A DNA stretch of 15,201 bases from Clostridia bacterium (GCA_017472105.1 JAFUQY010000160.1:1-15201), one strand, 5' to 3'. Positions 6,585-14,994 are shown, counted from the first letter of the stretch. A program made the numbers and translations. Notes: generated by a model from the letters alone, not told the origin.

Positions 6585-8057
6585 TTACTTGACGAGGAAC
6601 TTGACGACGGAGCAGGGCGGAATTGTGGTCTTGAAGCCGTCTGCGGTGACTTCGTAGTCCATGAACTCCGTGGTGTGAACCGCGTTCTTGTTTTCGAAAT
6701 CGTTGTGCGCGTGAACCTCGCCGGTGAGGATTTCCGCAGTCACTTCCTTCACGGCGGTATCCGCGATCTGGCAGGAGATTTCAGCCGCGTCGGTCAGGGA
6801 GGTGTTGACGATGGTTGCGACGATGGTGCCGTCTTCCTTCACGGACGCACTTTCGATCAGCTGAGGAGTCTTCTTGTCGCCCTCGAGCACAGGTGTGGTG
6901 AGATAGGAGCCGAGAAGCATGTTTTCCTGATGATCCTTATACATCTTAAAGACGTAGTAGGTGGGCGTCAGGATCATTTCTTCGCCATCGGTGAGCGCAA
7001 CGGACTGAAGCACGTTGATGGTCTGCGCGATGTTCGCCATCTTGACGCGGTCGCTGTGCTTGTTGAAAATGTTGAAGGTCAGACCCGCAACCATGGCGTC
7101 GCGGAGCGTGTTCTGCTGGTACAGGAAGCCGGGATTGGTGCCTTCTTCGACGTCGTGCCAGATGCCCCATTCGTCAACGATCATGCCAACGCGCTTCTGG
7201 GGGTCGTAGCGGTTCATGATTTCGCCGTGGCGGGTGACGAGCTCGTCCATGTAATACGCCTTCTGGATGGTGATGTAGTATTCTTCATCGGTGAACTCAA
7301 GCGCCTTGCCCTTCTTATGCCAGCTGCCCATGACGGTGTAGTAGTGCAGCGACAGGCCGTCCATGTGGTGACCAGCCTTCTTCATCAGCACATCCGTCCA
7401 GTTGTAGTCGCCGCCGTTCGGGCCGCATGCGATCTTCTGCGCACGGTTGTTCCAGTCATAGGTGCGGACGTAGGTTGCGTAGCGTCTGTACTGATCCGCG
7501 TAGAATTCGGGAGTCATGTTGCCGCCGCATCCCCAGTTTTCGTTGCCGACGCCGAAGTATTTCAGCTTCCACGGGTTCTCTTCCCCGTTTTCGCGGCGGA
7601 GATTTGCCATGGGAGATACCGCGTCGGAGGTCATGTATTCGATCCATTCGCTCATTTCCTGCACGGTTCCGGAGCCGACGTTGCCGCAGATGTACGCGTC
7701 ACAGCCGAGCTGACGGCAGGCTTCGAAGAATTCGTGCGTACCGAAGGAGTTGTCCTCGATGACGCCGCCCCAGTGGGTGTTAATCATCTTCTTGCGGGAT
7801 TCCTTCGGACCGATGCCGTCCTTCCAGTGGTATTCGTCGGCAAAGCATCCGCCGGGCCAGCGCAGAACCGGAATTCCCATTTCGCGGAGCGCGTCCATGA
7901 TGTCGGTGCGCATGCCGTTGACGTTGGGAATCGCGGAATTTTCACCGACGTACATGCCTTCGTAAATGCATCTGCCGAGGTGTTCGCTGAAGCAGCCGTA
8001 GATGTCCTTGTTGATTTTGGAGATCTTCTGGTTGGGATTGATCAGATATTTCTGCAT
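6585..8057 (-). CDS. Alpha-L-arabinofuranosidase, glycoside hydrolase family 51
   Basis: The 490-residue protein has the usual length of a bacterial GH51 enzyme, which releases terminal arabinofuranose from arabinoxylan, arabinan or related oligosaccharides by a retaining mechanism. The N-terminal [20 protein letters not shown] and [15 protein letters not shown] segments are characteristic. The acid/base is E173 in GVGNENWG and the nucleophile E296 in VDEWGIW. The C-terminal beta domain (about 390-490) ends in [11 protein letters not shown]. There is no signal peptide, so it acts in the cytoplasm on imported oligosaccharides. The ATG at 8057 follows GGAGG by about 6-7 bases, 24 bases after the GH2 stop. 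It shares the GH2 promoter and would still be translated if the GH2 gene is broken. Confidence 0.95.
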   Translation of the reverse strand: MQKYLINPNQKISKINKDIYGCFSEHLGRCIYEGMYVGENSAIPNVNGMRTDIMDALREMGIPVLRWPGGCFADEYHWKDGIGPKESRKKMINTHWGGVIEDNSFGTHEFFEACRQLGCDAYICGNVGSGTVQEMSEWIEYMTSDAVSPMANLRRENGEENPWKLKYFGVGNENWGCGGNMTPEFYADQYRRYATYVRTYDWNNRAQKIACGPNGGDYNWTDVLMKKAGHHMDGLSLHYYTVMGSWHKKGKALEFTDEEYYITIQKAYYMDELVTRHGEIMNRYDPQKRVGMIVDEWGIWHDVEEGTNPGFLYQQNTLRDAMVAGLTFNIFNKHSDRVKMANIAQTINVLQSVALTDGEEMILTPTYYVFKMYKDHQENMLLGSYLTTPVLEGDKKTPQLIESASVKEDGTIVATIVNTSLTDAAEISCQIADTAVKEVTAEILTGEVHAHNDFENKNAVHTTEFMDYEVTADGFKTTIPPCSVVKFLVK

Positions 8058-8081
8058 GGGATTCCTCCGTTGTTTTCTGTA

Positions 8082-9704
8082 TTACTTTGCCGCGAGAACA
8101 ATGCCGATGCCGTAGCGTCCGCTGTTTCTGGAGAAGAGGGACAGACCGGCGTCATCCTGCATGGTCAGGGTCAGCGTGAATGCGTCCTTTTCCTTCAGCT
8201 TGAGAAGCAGATCGGACGGGACGGTGATATCGCACAGGGTTCCGTAGGTGCCGGCTTCTTCGAGCAGGTCATCGACGGGCTGATAATGATGGGACAACGC
8301 ACCCCGGGAGTCAGCCGGGTCGTCCGAGAGGTAGATCTGACCGACGGATACGCCGTCAATGGAGACATCCATCATGCCGCTCCACTTGCGTGCGTCGGTC
8401 TGCGGGAAGGAGTTGCGGTTTGCGCCGGGGTCACAGCGGTAGCCGAGCATGTAGTTGAGATCGATTCTCTCAGCCGTGGTGTCAGCGGGATAATCGTGGG
8501 TCATGGGTTCTCTCGTGGACGCTTCGAGCATGAGACGGAGGTTGTCAGCCGATGCGAATCCGGGGATGTCCGCCGTCTGAATTTCCGCCGTGAACGCGCC
8601 CTTGCCGAGACCGCTGATCTTGCCCATCGCGGTGGGAACTGTGTTTGCAAAGCCGGATGCGAAATCCTTCGGCTCAAGCACAAGTGCTCCGGTTCTGCCG
8701 CCGGTCACGTCGAAGAGAATGCCGTTCTGCATGATTCTCTCGTCCCCGTCGTACAGTGCGAAGGACAGAAGTGCCACGCCGTCGTGCTCGGGAGCCGTAA
8801 ACGCGATCTTTCCTGCCGGGAATGTGCCGTAGCCGGACCAGACGATACCGATCTCGCCGTCGTCCGCGATGAAGTCACCGTCAAGCGGATCCTGACAGGT
8901 GAGCTGCCAGTCGATTTTCAGCAGTTTGCCGTGGCGTTCGTCCGTGAAGCTGGAGCCGAAGAGCGGTACTTCCACCTCATCGCCGGGCTTGACGGTCGTC
9001 ATGGGAGCGAAGTCACAGCCGAGGTAATCCTGACTGTGCAGATCCTTCAGCGTCATGCCGTAGGTGTCGTAGCCGAAGTCCTTGTCGCCGTTGTCGATCT
9101 TGTAGTAGCCGTTGAATTCGTTGACAACATCGTGGAATTCCGTGAAGACGAAACCGCACAGCTTGTCGTGGAGACGGAATTCGTTCATCATATATTTGTA
9201 CTGCCACGAAATGTCGCTCTCACCCGCGTTGCCCTTGATGCCCCATACATTGCCGCATTCGCTGTTCATGCACGGCACATCCGCCATCGTGTAGCCTTCC
9301 TTGTAGTTTGCGGTGGTTCCGGGGTATGCGGTATCGCAGAAATTATCGACGACGCTCTTGACTCTCCTGTATCCGTTGGAGTAGAAGTGCCATGTGTTCA
9401 CGTCGGTCACAGTGTGGTCGCGGTTGCAGACGGAGTTGTCCTCGATCAGGCGGGTGTCATCCAGCGCACGTGCCTTTTCACAGCAGCGGACAACCCACTG
9501 TGCAGTTTCGGGCTTGTAAACTCTGCCCTGATTGCCGTTTTCGTCCACCGGGAAGTGGAACAGACCCCACGTTTCGTTGAAGATGACCCAGTAGAAGATG
9601 GCCGGATGGTTGCGGTCGCGGAGGATCTGCTGTGCCATCTCGATTTCATACTGCGCCTGCGTGTCCGGAACGGGTTCGCCCCAGAAGCACGGGATGTCTT
9701 CCAT
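8082..9704 (-). CDS. Glycoside hydrolase family 2, C-terminal part, downstream of in-frame TAG
   Basis: This open frame continues the upstream GH2 half in the same frame; the frame is open from 9728 and its first ATG is at 9704. With the whole gene counted from 10682, it carries the catalytic TIM-barrel residues: E370 in IFNETWG as acid/base and E475 in MNSECGN as probable nucleophile. GFVFTEFHDVVNEFNGYY follows at about 510-527, the equivalent of the TDV-E-NG segment of GH2 barrels. Residues from about 545 to 866 form C-terminal beta domains. The ATG at 9704 has no Shine-Dalgarno sequence, so independent translation is unlikely. Without the upstream half it would lack the sugar-binding domain and the first barrel strands. 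Together the two halves make a normal-looking enzyme of 866 codons. Substrate (galactoside, glucuronide or arabinoside) cannot be told from motifs. Confidence 0.8.
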   Translation of the reverse strand: MEDIPCFWGEPVPDTQAQYEIEMAQQILRDRNHPAIFYWVIFNETWGLFHFPVDENGNQGRVYKPETAQWVVRCCEKARALDDTRLIEDNSVCNRDHTVTDVNTWHFYSNGYRRVKSVVDNFCDTAYPGTTANYKEGYTMADVPCMNSECGNVWGIKGNAGESDISWQYKYMMNEFRLHDKLCGFVFTEFHDVVNEFNGYYKIDNGDKDFGYDTYGMTLKDLHSQDYLGCDFAPMTTVKPGDEVEVPLFGSSFTDERHGKLLKIDWQLTCQDPLDGDFIADDGEIGIVWSGYGTFPAGKIAFTAPEHDGVALLSFALYDGDERIMQNGILFDVTGGRTGALVLEPKDFASGFANTVPTAMGKISGLGKGAFTAEIQTADIPGFASADNLRLMLEASTREPMTHDYPADTTAERIDLNYMLGYRCDPGANRNSFPQTDARKWSGMMDVSIDGVSVGQIYLSDDPADSRGALSHHYQPVDDLLEEAGTYGTLCDITVPSDLLLKLKEKDAFTLTLTMQDDAGLSLFSRNSGRYGIGIVLAAK

Positions 9705-9728
9705 GATGAGAAGTCCGAGCCTGTCCGC

Positions 9729-9731
9729 CTA
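9729..9731 (-). other. In-frame amber codon (TAG) at a conserved Trp position of the GH2 gene
   Basis: The codons read AAG-CTC-TAC-TAG-GCG-GAC-AGG-CTC-GGA. The residue expected in this GH2 motif is Trp (TGG), a single G-to-A transition away. The frame is otherwise intact on both sides for hundreds of codons, with conserved motifs on each side. Options are a real nonsense mutation, a sequencing or assembly error, or suppression. Confidence 0.9.
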
Positions 9732-10682
9732 GTAGAGCTTGATCGGTTCTTCCTCCTTGATGTGGATTCTCGCCATGTTCACGCCGATTCTCTTGAGTCG
9801 GAGAATTTCTTCCCGGCAGTCGTCGTCGGACGGAAGCGTGAAGAAGCCCTTCGGGTTGAACGACTGGTCGAGTACGCCGTTGATGTAGTAGGGCTTGCCG
9901 TTGAGGGTGATGTAATTGCGGTTGTTTGCGCCGAACTTGCCGGTTCCGATTTCGCGGATGCCGAAGTAAGTCGAGATCACGTCGTCTCCGAGCGCAATGG
10001 TGCCGTCGTAGAGATTCGGCTCTTCGGGACTCCACCATTTCGGATCGGTCACAGTGAATGCAACGAGTGCCCTGCCGTCCTTTACCTCAGCGGATGCGGT
10101 GATATCGCCGAAGCATGCGGTTACGACAGCTCCGTCAGCTGCGCCGACAGTGGTCACGTCATAGGTCACCGTGCCGTCGAGCTTGGTTTTCACGAAGAAA
10201 TCCGCGATATACGCCGCCGGACGGGATTCGAGCCACACGGTCTGCCAGATGCCGCGCGCGTTGCCGTAGCCCTGCTTGCCGTAGGTCTGCGATTTCTCGC
10301 TCAGGTCGGTGGCGTCCACTTCGATGACGTTGCCGCCGTCGCGGTTCCAGCAATCCGTCACGTCGAATTCGAACCGGTTGTAGCCGCCCTTGTTGGTTCC
10401 GACGACGACGCCGTTGCAGCGCACCTCGCAGGTGTAGTCAACCGCACCGAAGACGAGCCAGATTTTCTCACCGCCGGGATTCCACGAAACGGACTTGCGG
10501 TAATAGCCGGTGCCGTCCTTTTCCTCGGTCACACCGGAGAGCGGAGATCCCCACGGATAGGGCACTTCGATCGTTCCGGCGTAGGTTTTCTCATTGAGCG
10601 AGAATTCCCACGTGCCGTTGAGGTTCAGCCATTCGCTCCGCTGAACGTCGGGCTGGGGAAAACAGGTTTTCAGTACTGCCAT
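9729..10682 (-). CDS. Glycoside hydrolase family 2, N-terminal part, ending at in-frame TAG
   Basis: These 317 residues hold the jelly-roll sugar-binding domain (about 15-175, with SEWLNLNGTWEFSL and PYPWGSPLSG near the start and YGNARGIWQTVWLES near 150). They also hold the Ig-like domain (about 180-275) and the first barrel segment (GVNMARIHIKEEEPIKLY). The frame stops at TAG (9731-9729) directly before ADRLGLL; families of this type read YWADRLGLL. It looks like one gene with a nonsense change rather than two genes. An ATG at 10700 is in frame but has no ribosome site; AAAGGA lies 9 bases before the ATG at 10682, so I take that start. The product alone would lack both catalytic acids. It is the first gene of the operon with GH51 and DUF6171. 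Confidence 0.82.
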   Translation of the reverse strand: MAVLKTCFPQPDVQRSEWLNLNGTWEFSLNEKTYAGTIEVPYPWGSPLSGVTEEKDGTGYYRKSVSWNPGGEKIWLVFGAVDYTCEVRCNGVVVGTNKGGYNRFEFDVTDCWNRDGGNVIEVDATDLSEKSQTYGKQGYGNARGIWQTVWLESRPAAYIADFFVKTKLDGTVTYDVTTVGAADGAVVTACFGDITASAEVKDGRALVAFTVTDPKWWSPEEPNLYDGTIALGDDVISTYFGIREIGTGKFGANNRNYITLNGKPYYINGVLDQSFNPKGFFTLPSDDDCREEILRLKRIGVNMARIHIKEEEPIKLY

Positions 10683-10724
10683 GATGCTGATTCCTTTCAT
10701 TTAATAAAATATTTCTTTGTTGAT

Positions 10725-10753
10725 ATTTTACCAGAGAACGCTTCGCGCGTCAA
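10725..10753 (-). promoter_or_regulatory. Promoter of the GH2-GH51-DUF6171 operon
   Basis: TTGACG at 10753-10748, a 17-base spacer, and TAAAAT at 10730-10725 preceded by TGG (extended -10). The leader to the ATG at 10682 is about 36 bases. I see no clear operator palindrome or CRE-like site beside it. Confidence 0.82.
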
Positions 10754-10784
10754 GTACTTCTGTGTATTCGGAGCAAAATCGGCA

Positions 10785-10829
10785 CAAAAAAGACCCGCAT
10801 GAAGCAGTTTTTACGCATGCAGGTCTTTT
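10785..10829 (-). terminator. Intrinsic terminator closing the MoxR-DUF58-transglutaminase operon
   Basis: On the minus strand AAAAGACC-T-GCATG pairs with CATGC-G-GGTCTTTT around a loop of about 14 bases, followed by further Ts. It begins about 14 bases after the transglutaminase stop codon. The A/T-rich base of the stem makes it potentially bidirectional. Confidence 0.9.
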
Positions 10830-10842
10830 CGGTTTTGCATTT

Positions 10843-13026
10843 TCATCCGACGGCGAGAATCCAGTAATACACGGCACGGCGGTACCACGGCATCTGCGAG
10901 ACGGCAATCACGATGCGGCGGCGGTACTGCTCAAACCGGAAGAGCTCCTCCCGGGTGAGGGTATGCTGGCTGAATTTTGCCTTCATTGCGAGCGCGTCGA
11001 GGAGTGCGGGCATCTCCGTCCCTGTCAGGCGTGCGAGACGTCGGGACTGACGCCAGCGGATGACTGCCATCTCATTCGGCGTGCCCCTGTACCACTGTCT
11101 CCTGCGCCATGCGATCCGGATCACTGCCTGTGCGTGGATCACGGCGAGGACTGCGAGGACAATTCCCGTCACTTTCGCGGCTTTTTTCACCCAGTCCGGC
11201 AAACGGAACGGCTCTTTTTCAGCGGGCGTGTCATCGGTATCTCCGGAACTGCCTGACGACTGCGATGTTCCGCTGCCGGAGTTCCCCTTGCCGCCGCTGT
11301 TTCCGCCGGACGGTTTTGCGCCGTTCTGCACGGGTGCGGTGGTTTCATCGGGTTCGGTTTCGTGGGATTCCGTTTCAGGCGGTACAGTTTCTTCGGGTAC
11401 AGTCTCCTCCGGTTCCGTCTCGGGAGACTCGGTTTCCTCAGGCTCGGTTTCATCGGTTTCGTCGGGTTCATCCGGTGCGGTCACATCTGCGGGCGGCGAA
11501 ATTCCTGCGGCGGGCGTTGCTTCGAGAATCCGCCAGACCCCGGAGCCGGAATCGTAATACTCGACCCACGCGTGCGCTTCGTGATTCGTCACCGGCGTTT
11601 TTTCGTCCGCCTGACAGTGGATCAGGTAGCCTTCGACATACCGCGCGGGAATCTTGGCGGCACGGAGCAGAACGGCGGCGGCAGTTGCGAAATGGACGCA
11701 GTAGCCGGTGTCGCTCTCAGTGAGGAACCAGCGCGCAAAATCCCCGTTTTCCTCCGGCATCGCGGCAGTGGACAGATCGTAGGACGCGCTGTTCCGGACA
11801 TAACCGGCGATGGCTTCGGTTTTGCTCCACTCGGATGCATTGCCCGAGACGATCGTTTTCAAAAGCTCCTTCGCCCATTTGTACGTATCCGCAGGCAGAT
11901 CGGTGTAGTGGTCTTCGTCGGGAGCTGTACCGGTCTTCTTCATCGGAACGCGCGCGACGGGATAGCTGTACACGCTCTCGTTTTCGTCGTTCTCCGCATA
12001 ACCGGAAATCAGCTCAATTTCGTCGGTTGTGTAGTACGGCACATATCGGAATCCCTTCACACCGAACGTCCAGACGGTCACATTTCCCGTTCCGGATGGG
12101 GCTGTGGTGAAGGTTTCGTGCCTGAGTTTCGTCGATTCCCAGTCCGTTCCGGTGTAGACGTCATAATCGCGCCCGCGGAGGTAGAGTGCACCGTCAAACG
12201 GAGAGGTGACGCGCATCACGGAGTAGGTGTAGTCGCTTTTCGGACCGACATCGCGGAGATCCAGACTCTGTGCGGCGTGAAATCCCGTGAAGCTGCCCTT
12301 GACAACCGCTTCCGCTGTATCACCGATTTGCTCAATCATCCCGGTGACGTTTTTCTGAAGCTCCGCCGCGCGGTTGACATATTCCTCCTGCGGATTGAGC
12401 GCGAACAGAAGAACCAGCGCCGCCGCAGACGGGATGAGCACACGGAAGGTCAGCTTCGGATACTGCATCGGACTCTGCCGCCGGACCCAGTCGGTCAGGA
12501 GCAGGATCACAATCGCCGCCATCATCGGCAGAAGAACGATCTCGTCCGGGAGGGTATCCGTCGTGATGAGGCACAGCACCAGCGGCAGAATCACCGGTAC
12601 GATTGCCGTAAACAAGGGACGGCTGCGGCAGATGCAGAAATTCACAGCCATCGCGATCAGGTATGCAAGCAGGATCAGGGCGAGATCGATCCCGTCCGTC
12701 ACCGGCTCGCCGATGGTCTGCCAGTTGTAAACATTGTGATAATGCGAGCTGATCGTATAAGCAAGGGACTGAATTTCATCCCACAGTGCCCCGTCCTGCC
12801 AGATGGCAAAGGCGCCGCGGACGGAGAGAAGCACGATCCCGATCCAGCCGAAGCGGAAGAACCACAGCACAGCCGGAATCACGGCGAACACGGCGCACCA
12901 GATCAGAATCCACCCGGAATGCGCGGCACTCAGGTCAAATCCCGTGACGATGCATCCGACGGCAGAGACTGCGAACACGAACGAATACAGCGCGGCGAGG
13001 ACGTGACGGAGGATTTTAGTCTTCAT
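10843..13026 (-). CDS. Membrane-anchored transglutaminase-like protein (TgpA type)
   Basis: A 727-residue membrane protein. About six or seven N-terminal hydrophobic segments lie between residues 5 and 210, then an extracytoplasmic region (about 215-615), then a last membrane helix (about 620-637) and a basic cytoplasmic tail. The transglutaminase-like domain has Cys443 in DTGYCVHFA, His485 in HEAHAWVEYY, and Glu502 in RILEATPA, where many relatives have Asp. A Pro-Glu-Thr-rich then Gly-Ser-rich spacer (about 515-600) links this domain to the last helix. The role may be cell-envelope protein processing or crosslinking. GTG at 13035 lies in the ribosome site, so I take the ATG at 13026, 8 bases after AGGAGG. 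It overlaps the DUF58 gene by 11 bases. The MoxR-DUF58-TGase order is a known recurring trio. Confidence 0.9.
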   Translation of the reverse strand: MKTKILRHVLAALYSFVFAVSAVGCIVTGFDLSAAHSGWILIWCAVFAVIPAVLWFFRFGWIGIVLLSVRGAFAIWQDGALWDEIQSLAYTISSHYHNVYNWQTIGEPVTDGIDLALILLAYLIAMAVNFCICRSRPLFTAIVPVILPLVLCLITTDTLPDEIVLLPMMAAIVILLLTDWVRRQSPMQYPKLTFRVLIPSAAALVLLFALNPQEEYVNRAAELQKNVTGMIEQIGDTAEAVVKGSFTGFHAAQSLDLRDVGPKSDYTYSVMRVTSPFDGALYLRGRDYDVYTGTDWESTKLRHETFTTAPSGTGNVTVWTFGVKGFRYVPYYTTDEIELISGYAENDENESVYSYPVARVPMKKTGTAPDEDHYTDLPADTYKWAKELLKTIVSGNASEWSKTEAIAGYVRNSASYDLSTAAMPEENGDFARWFLTESDTGYCVHFATAAAVLLRAAKIPARYVEGYLIHCQADEKTPVTNHEAHAWVEYYDSGSGVWRILEATPAAGISPPADVTAPDEPDETDETEPEETESPETEPEETVPEETVPPETESHETEPDETTAPVQNGAKPSGGNSGGKGNSGSGTSQSSGSSGDTDDTPAEKEPFRLPDWVKKAAKVTGIVLAVLAVIHAQAVIRIAWRRRQWYRGTPNEMAVIRWRQSRRLARLTGTEMPALLDALAMKAKFSQHTLTREELFRFEQYRRRIVIAVSQMPWYRRAVYYWILAVG
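11233..11478 (-). repeat. Low-complexity coding repeats in the transglutaminase spacer
   Basis: The DNA encodes degenerate repeats of E/P/T-rich units (variants of EPEET and ETEPEET), about 50 residues, followed by about 35 Gly/Ser/Lys-rich residues. The repeats are imperfect at DNA level. They form a flexible, acidic extracytoplasmic spacer, and their number could vary between strains. Confidence 0.75.
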
Positions 13027-13942
13027 CCGGCTCACCTCCTATGTGATACCGCAGGACGGATGCGTATTCGGTTTCGGTCAGCGATCCCTCCGGGGCATAC
13101 GGCGCGCACAGCAGATCGTCGACGCAGTCCGCAAGCTGGGATTGTTCCCGGATGAACCACGATTCCAGTCCGTTTCCGGTCAGCGCGAGAACTTCAAATG
13201 CCGCACCGCGTCCGAGCAGGCGTTCCCCGTAGGAAATCAGGCGGGTGAATTTCCGGTCAAGCTCGTCCGGTGTGCCGCTGATATCGATTGTCAGGAGCAT
13301 GAGTCCCTGATCCGGCTCCATCGGCTCGCGAAGCATCATTTCGTCCACCTTCGCCGAGAGCTTCCAGTGCACCAGATTCAGGGTGTCCCCGGGTCGGTAC
13401 GGTCGGATTTCGTGGTTTTCCGCGTATCCGCCGCCATGTTTCGGACGCCATGCGCGCGCAAGATACTGCGACAGCTCACCGGGAATCGGAATTTCCTTCG
13501 GCGACGGCATCACGCGCACGGTCGAGGACGGCGGCTTGCGGACATTCAGCGAAAACAGACCGAGCCAGTCGTAGACCTTCGCCGTTTCCGTCCGCACGAT
13601 GAGTCCGCCGCAGTGCTCCGTCGGGAGTGCGTCACCGGATTTCATCAGCCACGATTCGCCCGTGATCGGCTTTATGACGCGGACACGGCATTTCAGCGGC
13701 GGGCGGACTCCGGAAAAACGTGCCTCCAGCCGGATCTGTGCGTCCGATTCCTGCGTGAGCTTCTCCGGCACTTTCAGTCTCAGCTTCGTGCTCAGCATTG
13801 CGCGCAGGCTCAGAATCAGCGAAAGCCACGGCAGAAGAAGCACCGCCAGCAGCACAATCCACGCAAACCACTTCTGATAGGCGAGGTAAAAGGTCAGGCA
13901 TCCCGCAATTCCGAGGATGTAAAGAAATCTGCGGTCAGCCAT
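13016..13942 (-). CDS. DUF58 domain-containing membrane protein
   Basis: A 308-residue protein with two N-terminal membrane segments (about 7-22 and 26-46). A beta-rich region follows, then the DUF58 signature EIRPYRPGDTLNLVHWKLSA at about 178-197 and a von Willebrand A-like C-terminal fold (LLTIDISGTPDELDRKF at about 216-232). DUF58 proteins are usually encoded next to MoxR ATPases, which are thought to act as chaperones for them, and are linked to envelope functions; the exact biochemistry is not known. The ATG at 13942 comes one base after the MoxR stop and has only a weak upstream ribosome site, so it is probably translationally coupled. The 3' end overlaps the transglutaminase start by 11 bases. 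Confidence 0.9.
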   Translation of the reverse strand: MADRRFLYILGIAGCLTFYLAYQKWFAWIVLLAVLLLPWLSLILSLRAMLSTKLRLKVPEKLTQESDAQIRLEARFSGVRPPLKCRVRVIKPITGESWLMKSGDALPTEHCGGLIVRTETAKVYDWLGLFSLNVRKPPSSTVRVMPSPKEIPIPGELSQYLARAWRPKHGGGYAENHEIRPYRPGDTLNLVHWKLSAKVDEMMLREPMEPDQGLMLLTIDISGTPDELDRKFTRLISYGERLLGRGAAFEVLALTGNGLESWFIREQSQLADCVDDLLCAPYAPEGSLTETEYASVLRYHIGGEPDED

Positions 13943-13943
13943 A

Positions 13944-14897
13944 TCAGCGCATTCTCGGAGCGGGCGTTTGCTCCACGATTTCTTTCAGGATTTCGTCCGC
14001 ACTTCTTCCCTGCGATTCCGCTTTGGACGAGAGAAGCAGGCGGTGCGCCGTCGTCCATGCGAAAACCTCACGCACATCCGCCGGAACAACGTAGTCGCGT
14101 CCTCTCAGCTGTGCGGCGGATTTTGCCATCGCAGTGACGGCGAGCGTTGCACGGGGACTTGCGCCGCGGAGGATATCTTCGGACGTTCTCGTTGCCGTGA
14201 TCAGATCGACGATGTATTTCACCACCGCTTCGTGGACGTAGGTTTTCTCAACTTCGTCCTGCATCGCCGCCAGATCCGCACGGCTCATCAGCGGAGCGAG
14301 CACCTTGACGGGATTGACGCCCTGCCGGCTGAGAACCATCGCGACCTCGTCCTTCGGGCTGGGATAGCCGAGGCTGAGCCGGATCATGAAGCGGTCCATC
14401 TGGCTGTCCGGGAGCATCTGCGTTCCTGCGGCGCCGGTGGGATTCTGCGTTGCGATGACGACGAACGGCTCGGGCAGAGGATGGCTGATCCCGTCGACGG
14501 TGACCTGCCCTTCCTCCATGGCTTCGAGCAGAGCGGACTGCGTTCTTGATGTGGCACGGTTGAGCTCGTCCGCGAGGAACAGATTGCACAAAATCGCGCC
14601 TTTCTGATAGTGCATTTCGCCGGTATTCCGGTCGGGAATGGAGTATCCGGTCACATCGGACGGGAGCACGTCGGGCGTAAACTGAACACGGTTGTATTCA
14701 AGATCGAGTACCCGCGAAAAGGCGAGCGCCATCGTGGTTTTGCCGACTCCGGGAACGTCCTCGAGCAGGATATGCCCCTTTGCGAGAATCGCGGCGAGCA
14801 CCCGCAGAAGAACCGCATCCTTGCCGACGACTGCCTGCCGTACCTGTGCGAGAATCTGCTGGGCGTAAACGGACACCGCGCTGTCTTTCGTCTTCAC
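13944..14897 (-). CDS. MoxR family AAA+ ATPase
   Basis: A 317-residue AAA+ ATPase of the MoxR class. Walker A is EDVPGVGKTT at 46-55, Walker B is LFLADELNRA at 106-115 (D110, E111), sensor 1 is N152 in ATQNPT, the LPDSQMDRF segment is at 162-170, and sensor 2 is R249 in GASPRATLAV. Length is normal for the family. It likely uses ATP to assemble or remodel the DUF58/transglutaminase partners downstream. A longer frame reaches back to an ATG at 14993, but that lies upstream of the promoter -10 box. The GTG at 14897 follows AGGAGG by 7 bases and begins VKTKDSAVSVYAQQIL, so I choose GTG. It is the first gene of the operon. Confidence 0.94.
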   Translation of the reverse strand: MKTKDSAVSVYAQQILAQVRQAVVGKDAVLLRVLAAILAKGHILLEDVPGVGKTTMALAFSRVLDLEYNRVQFTPDVLPSDVTGYSIPDRNTGEMHYQKGAILCNLFLADELNRATSRTQSALLEAMEEGQVTVDGISHPLPEPFVVIATQNPTGAAGTQMLPDSQMDRFMIRLSLGYPSPKDEVAMVLSRQGVNPVKVLAPLMSRADLAAMQDEVEKTYVHEAVVKYIVDLITATRTSEDILRGASPRATLAVTAMAKSAAQLRGRDYVVPADVREVFAWTTAHRLLLSSKAESQGRSADEILKEIVEQTPAPRMR

Positions 14898-14939
14898 AAA
14901 AATTCCTCCTAACTGCATCTGTGGATAAGTATTTTTAAT

Positions 14940-14968
14940 ATTATAGCATAGACATATGAACAAATATG
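14940..14968 (-). promoter_or_regulatory. Probable promoter of the MoxR-DUF58-transglutaminase operon
   Basis: TATAAT at 14945-14940 is preceded by TGC (extended -10). The -35 position at 17 bases reads CATATT and is weak. The start site would lie near 14933, giving a leader of about 36 bases before the GTG. It begins after the tRNA terminator. Confidence 0.72.
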
Positions 14969-14994
14969 GAATAAACATGTAATTTTGCCGCATA

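Noticed and set aside
9729..9731. Pyrrolysine or other programmed decoding of the GH2 TAG
   Set aside because: The site corresponds to a conserved Trp far from the catalytic acids, GH2 enzymes are not known to need pyrrolysine, and the URO-D protein nearby is not evidence for a pyrrolysine system.
6675..10802. A plus-strand open frame of 1375 codons running antisense through GH51 and GH2
   Set aside because: It lies wholly opposite two recognisable glycosidases plus the promoter region. Its translation resembles no family and is rich in V, D, A and H, as expected from the antisense of GC-biased codons. It has no plausible promoter.
14898..14993. N-terminal extension of MoxR from the ATG at 14993
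   Set aside because: The extension covers the promoter -10 box and the leader and is hydrophobic and unlike MoxR. The GTG at 14897 has a strong ribosome site.
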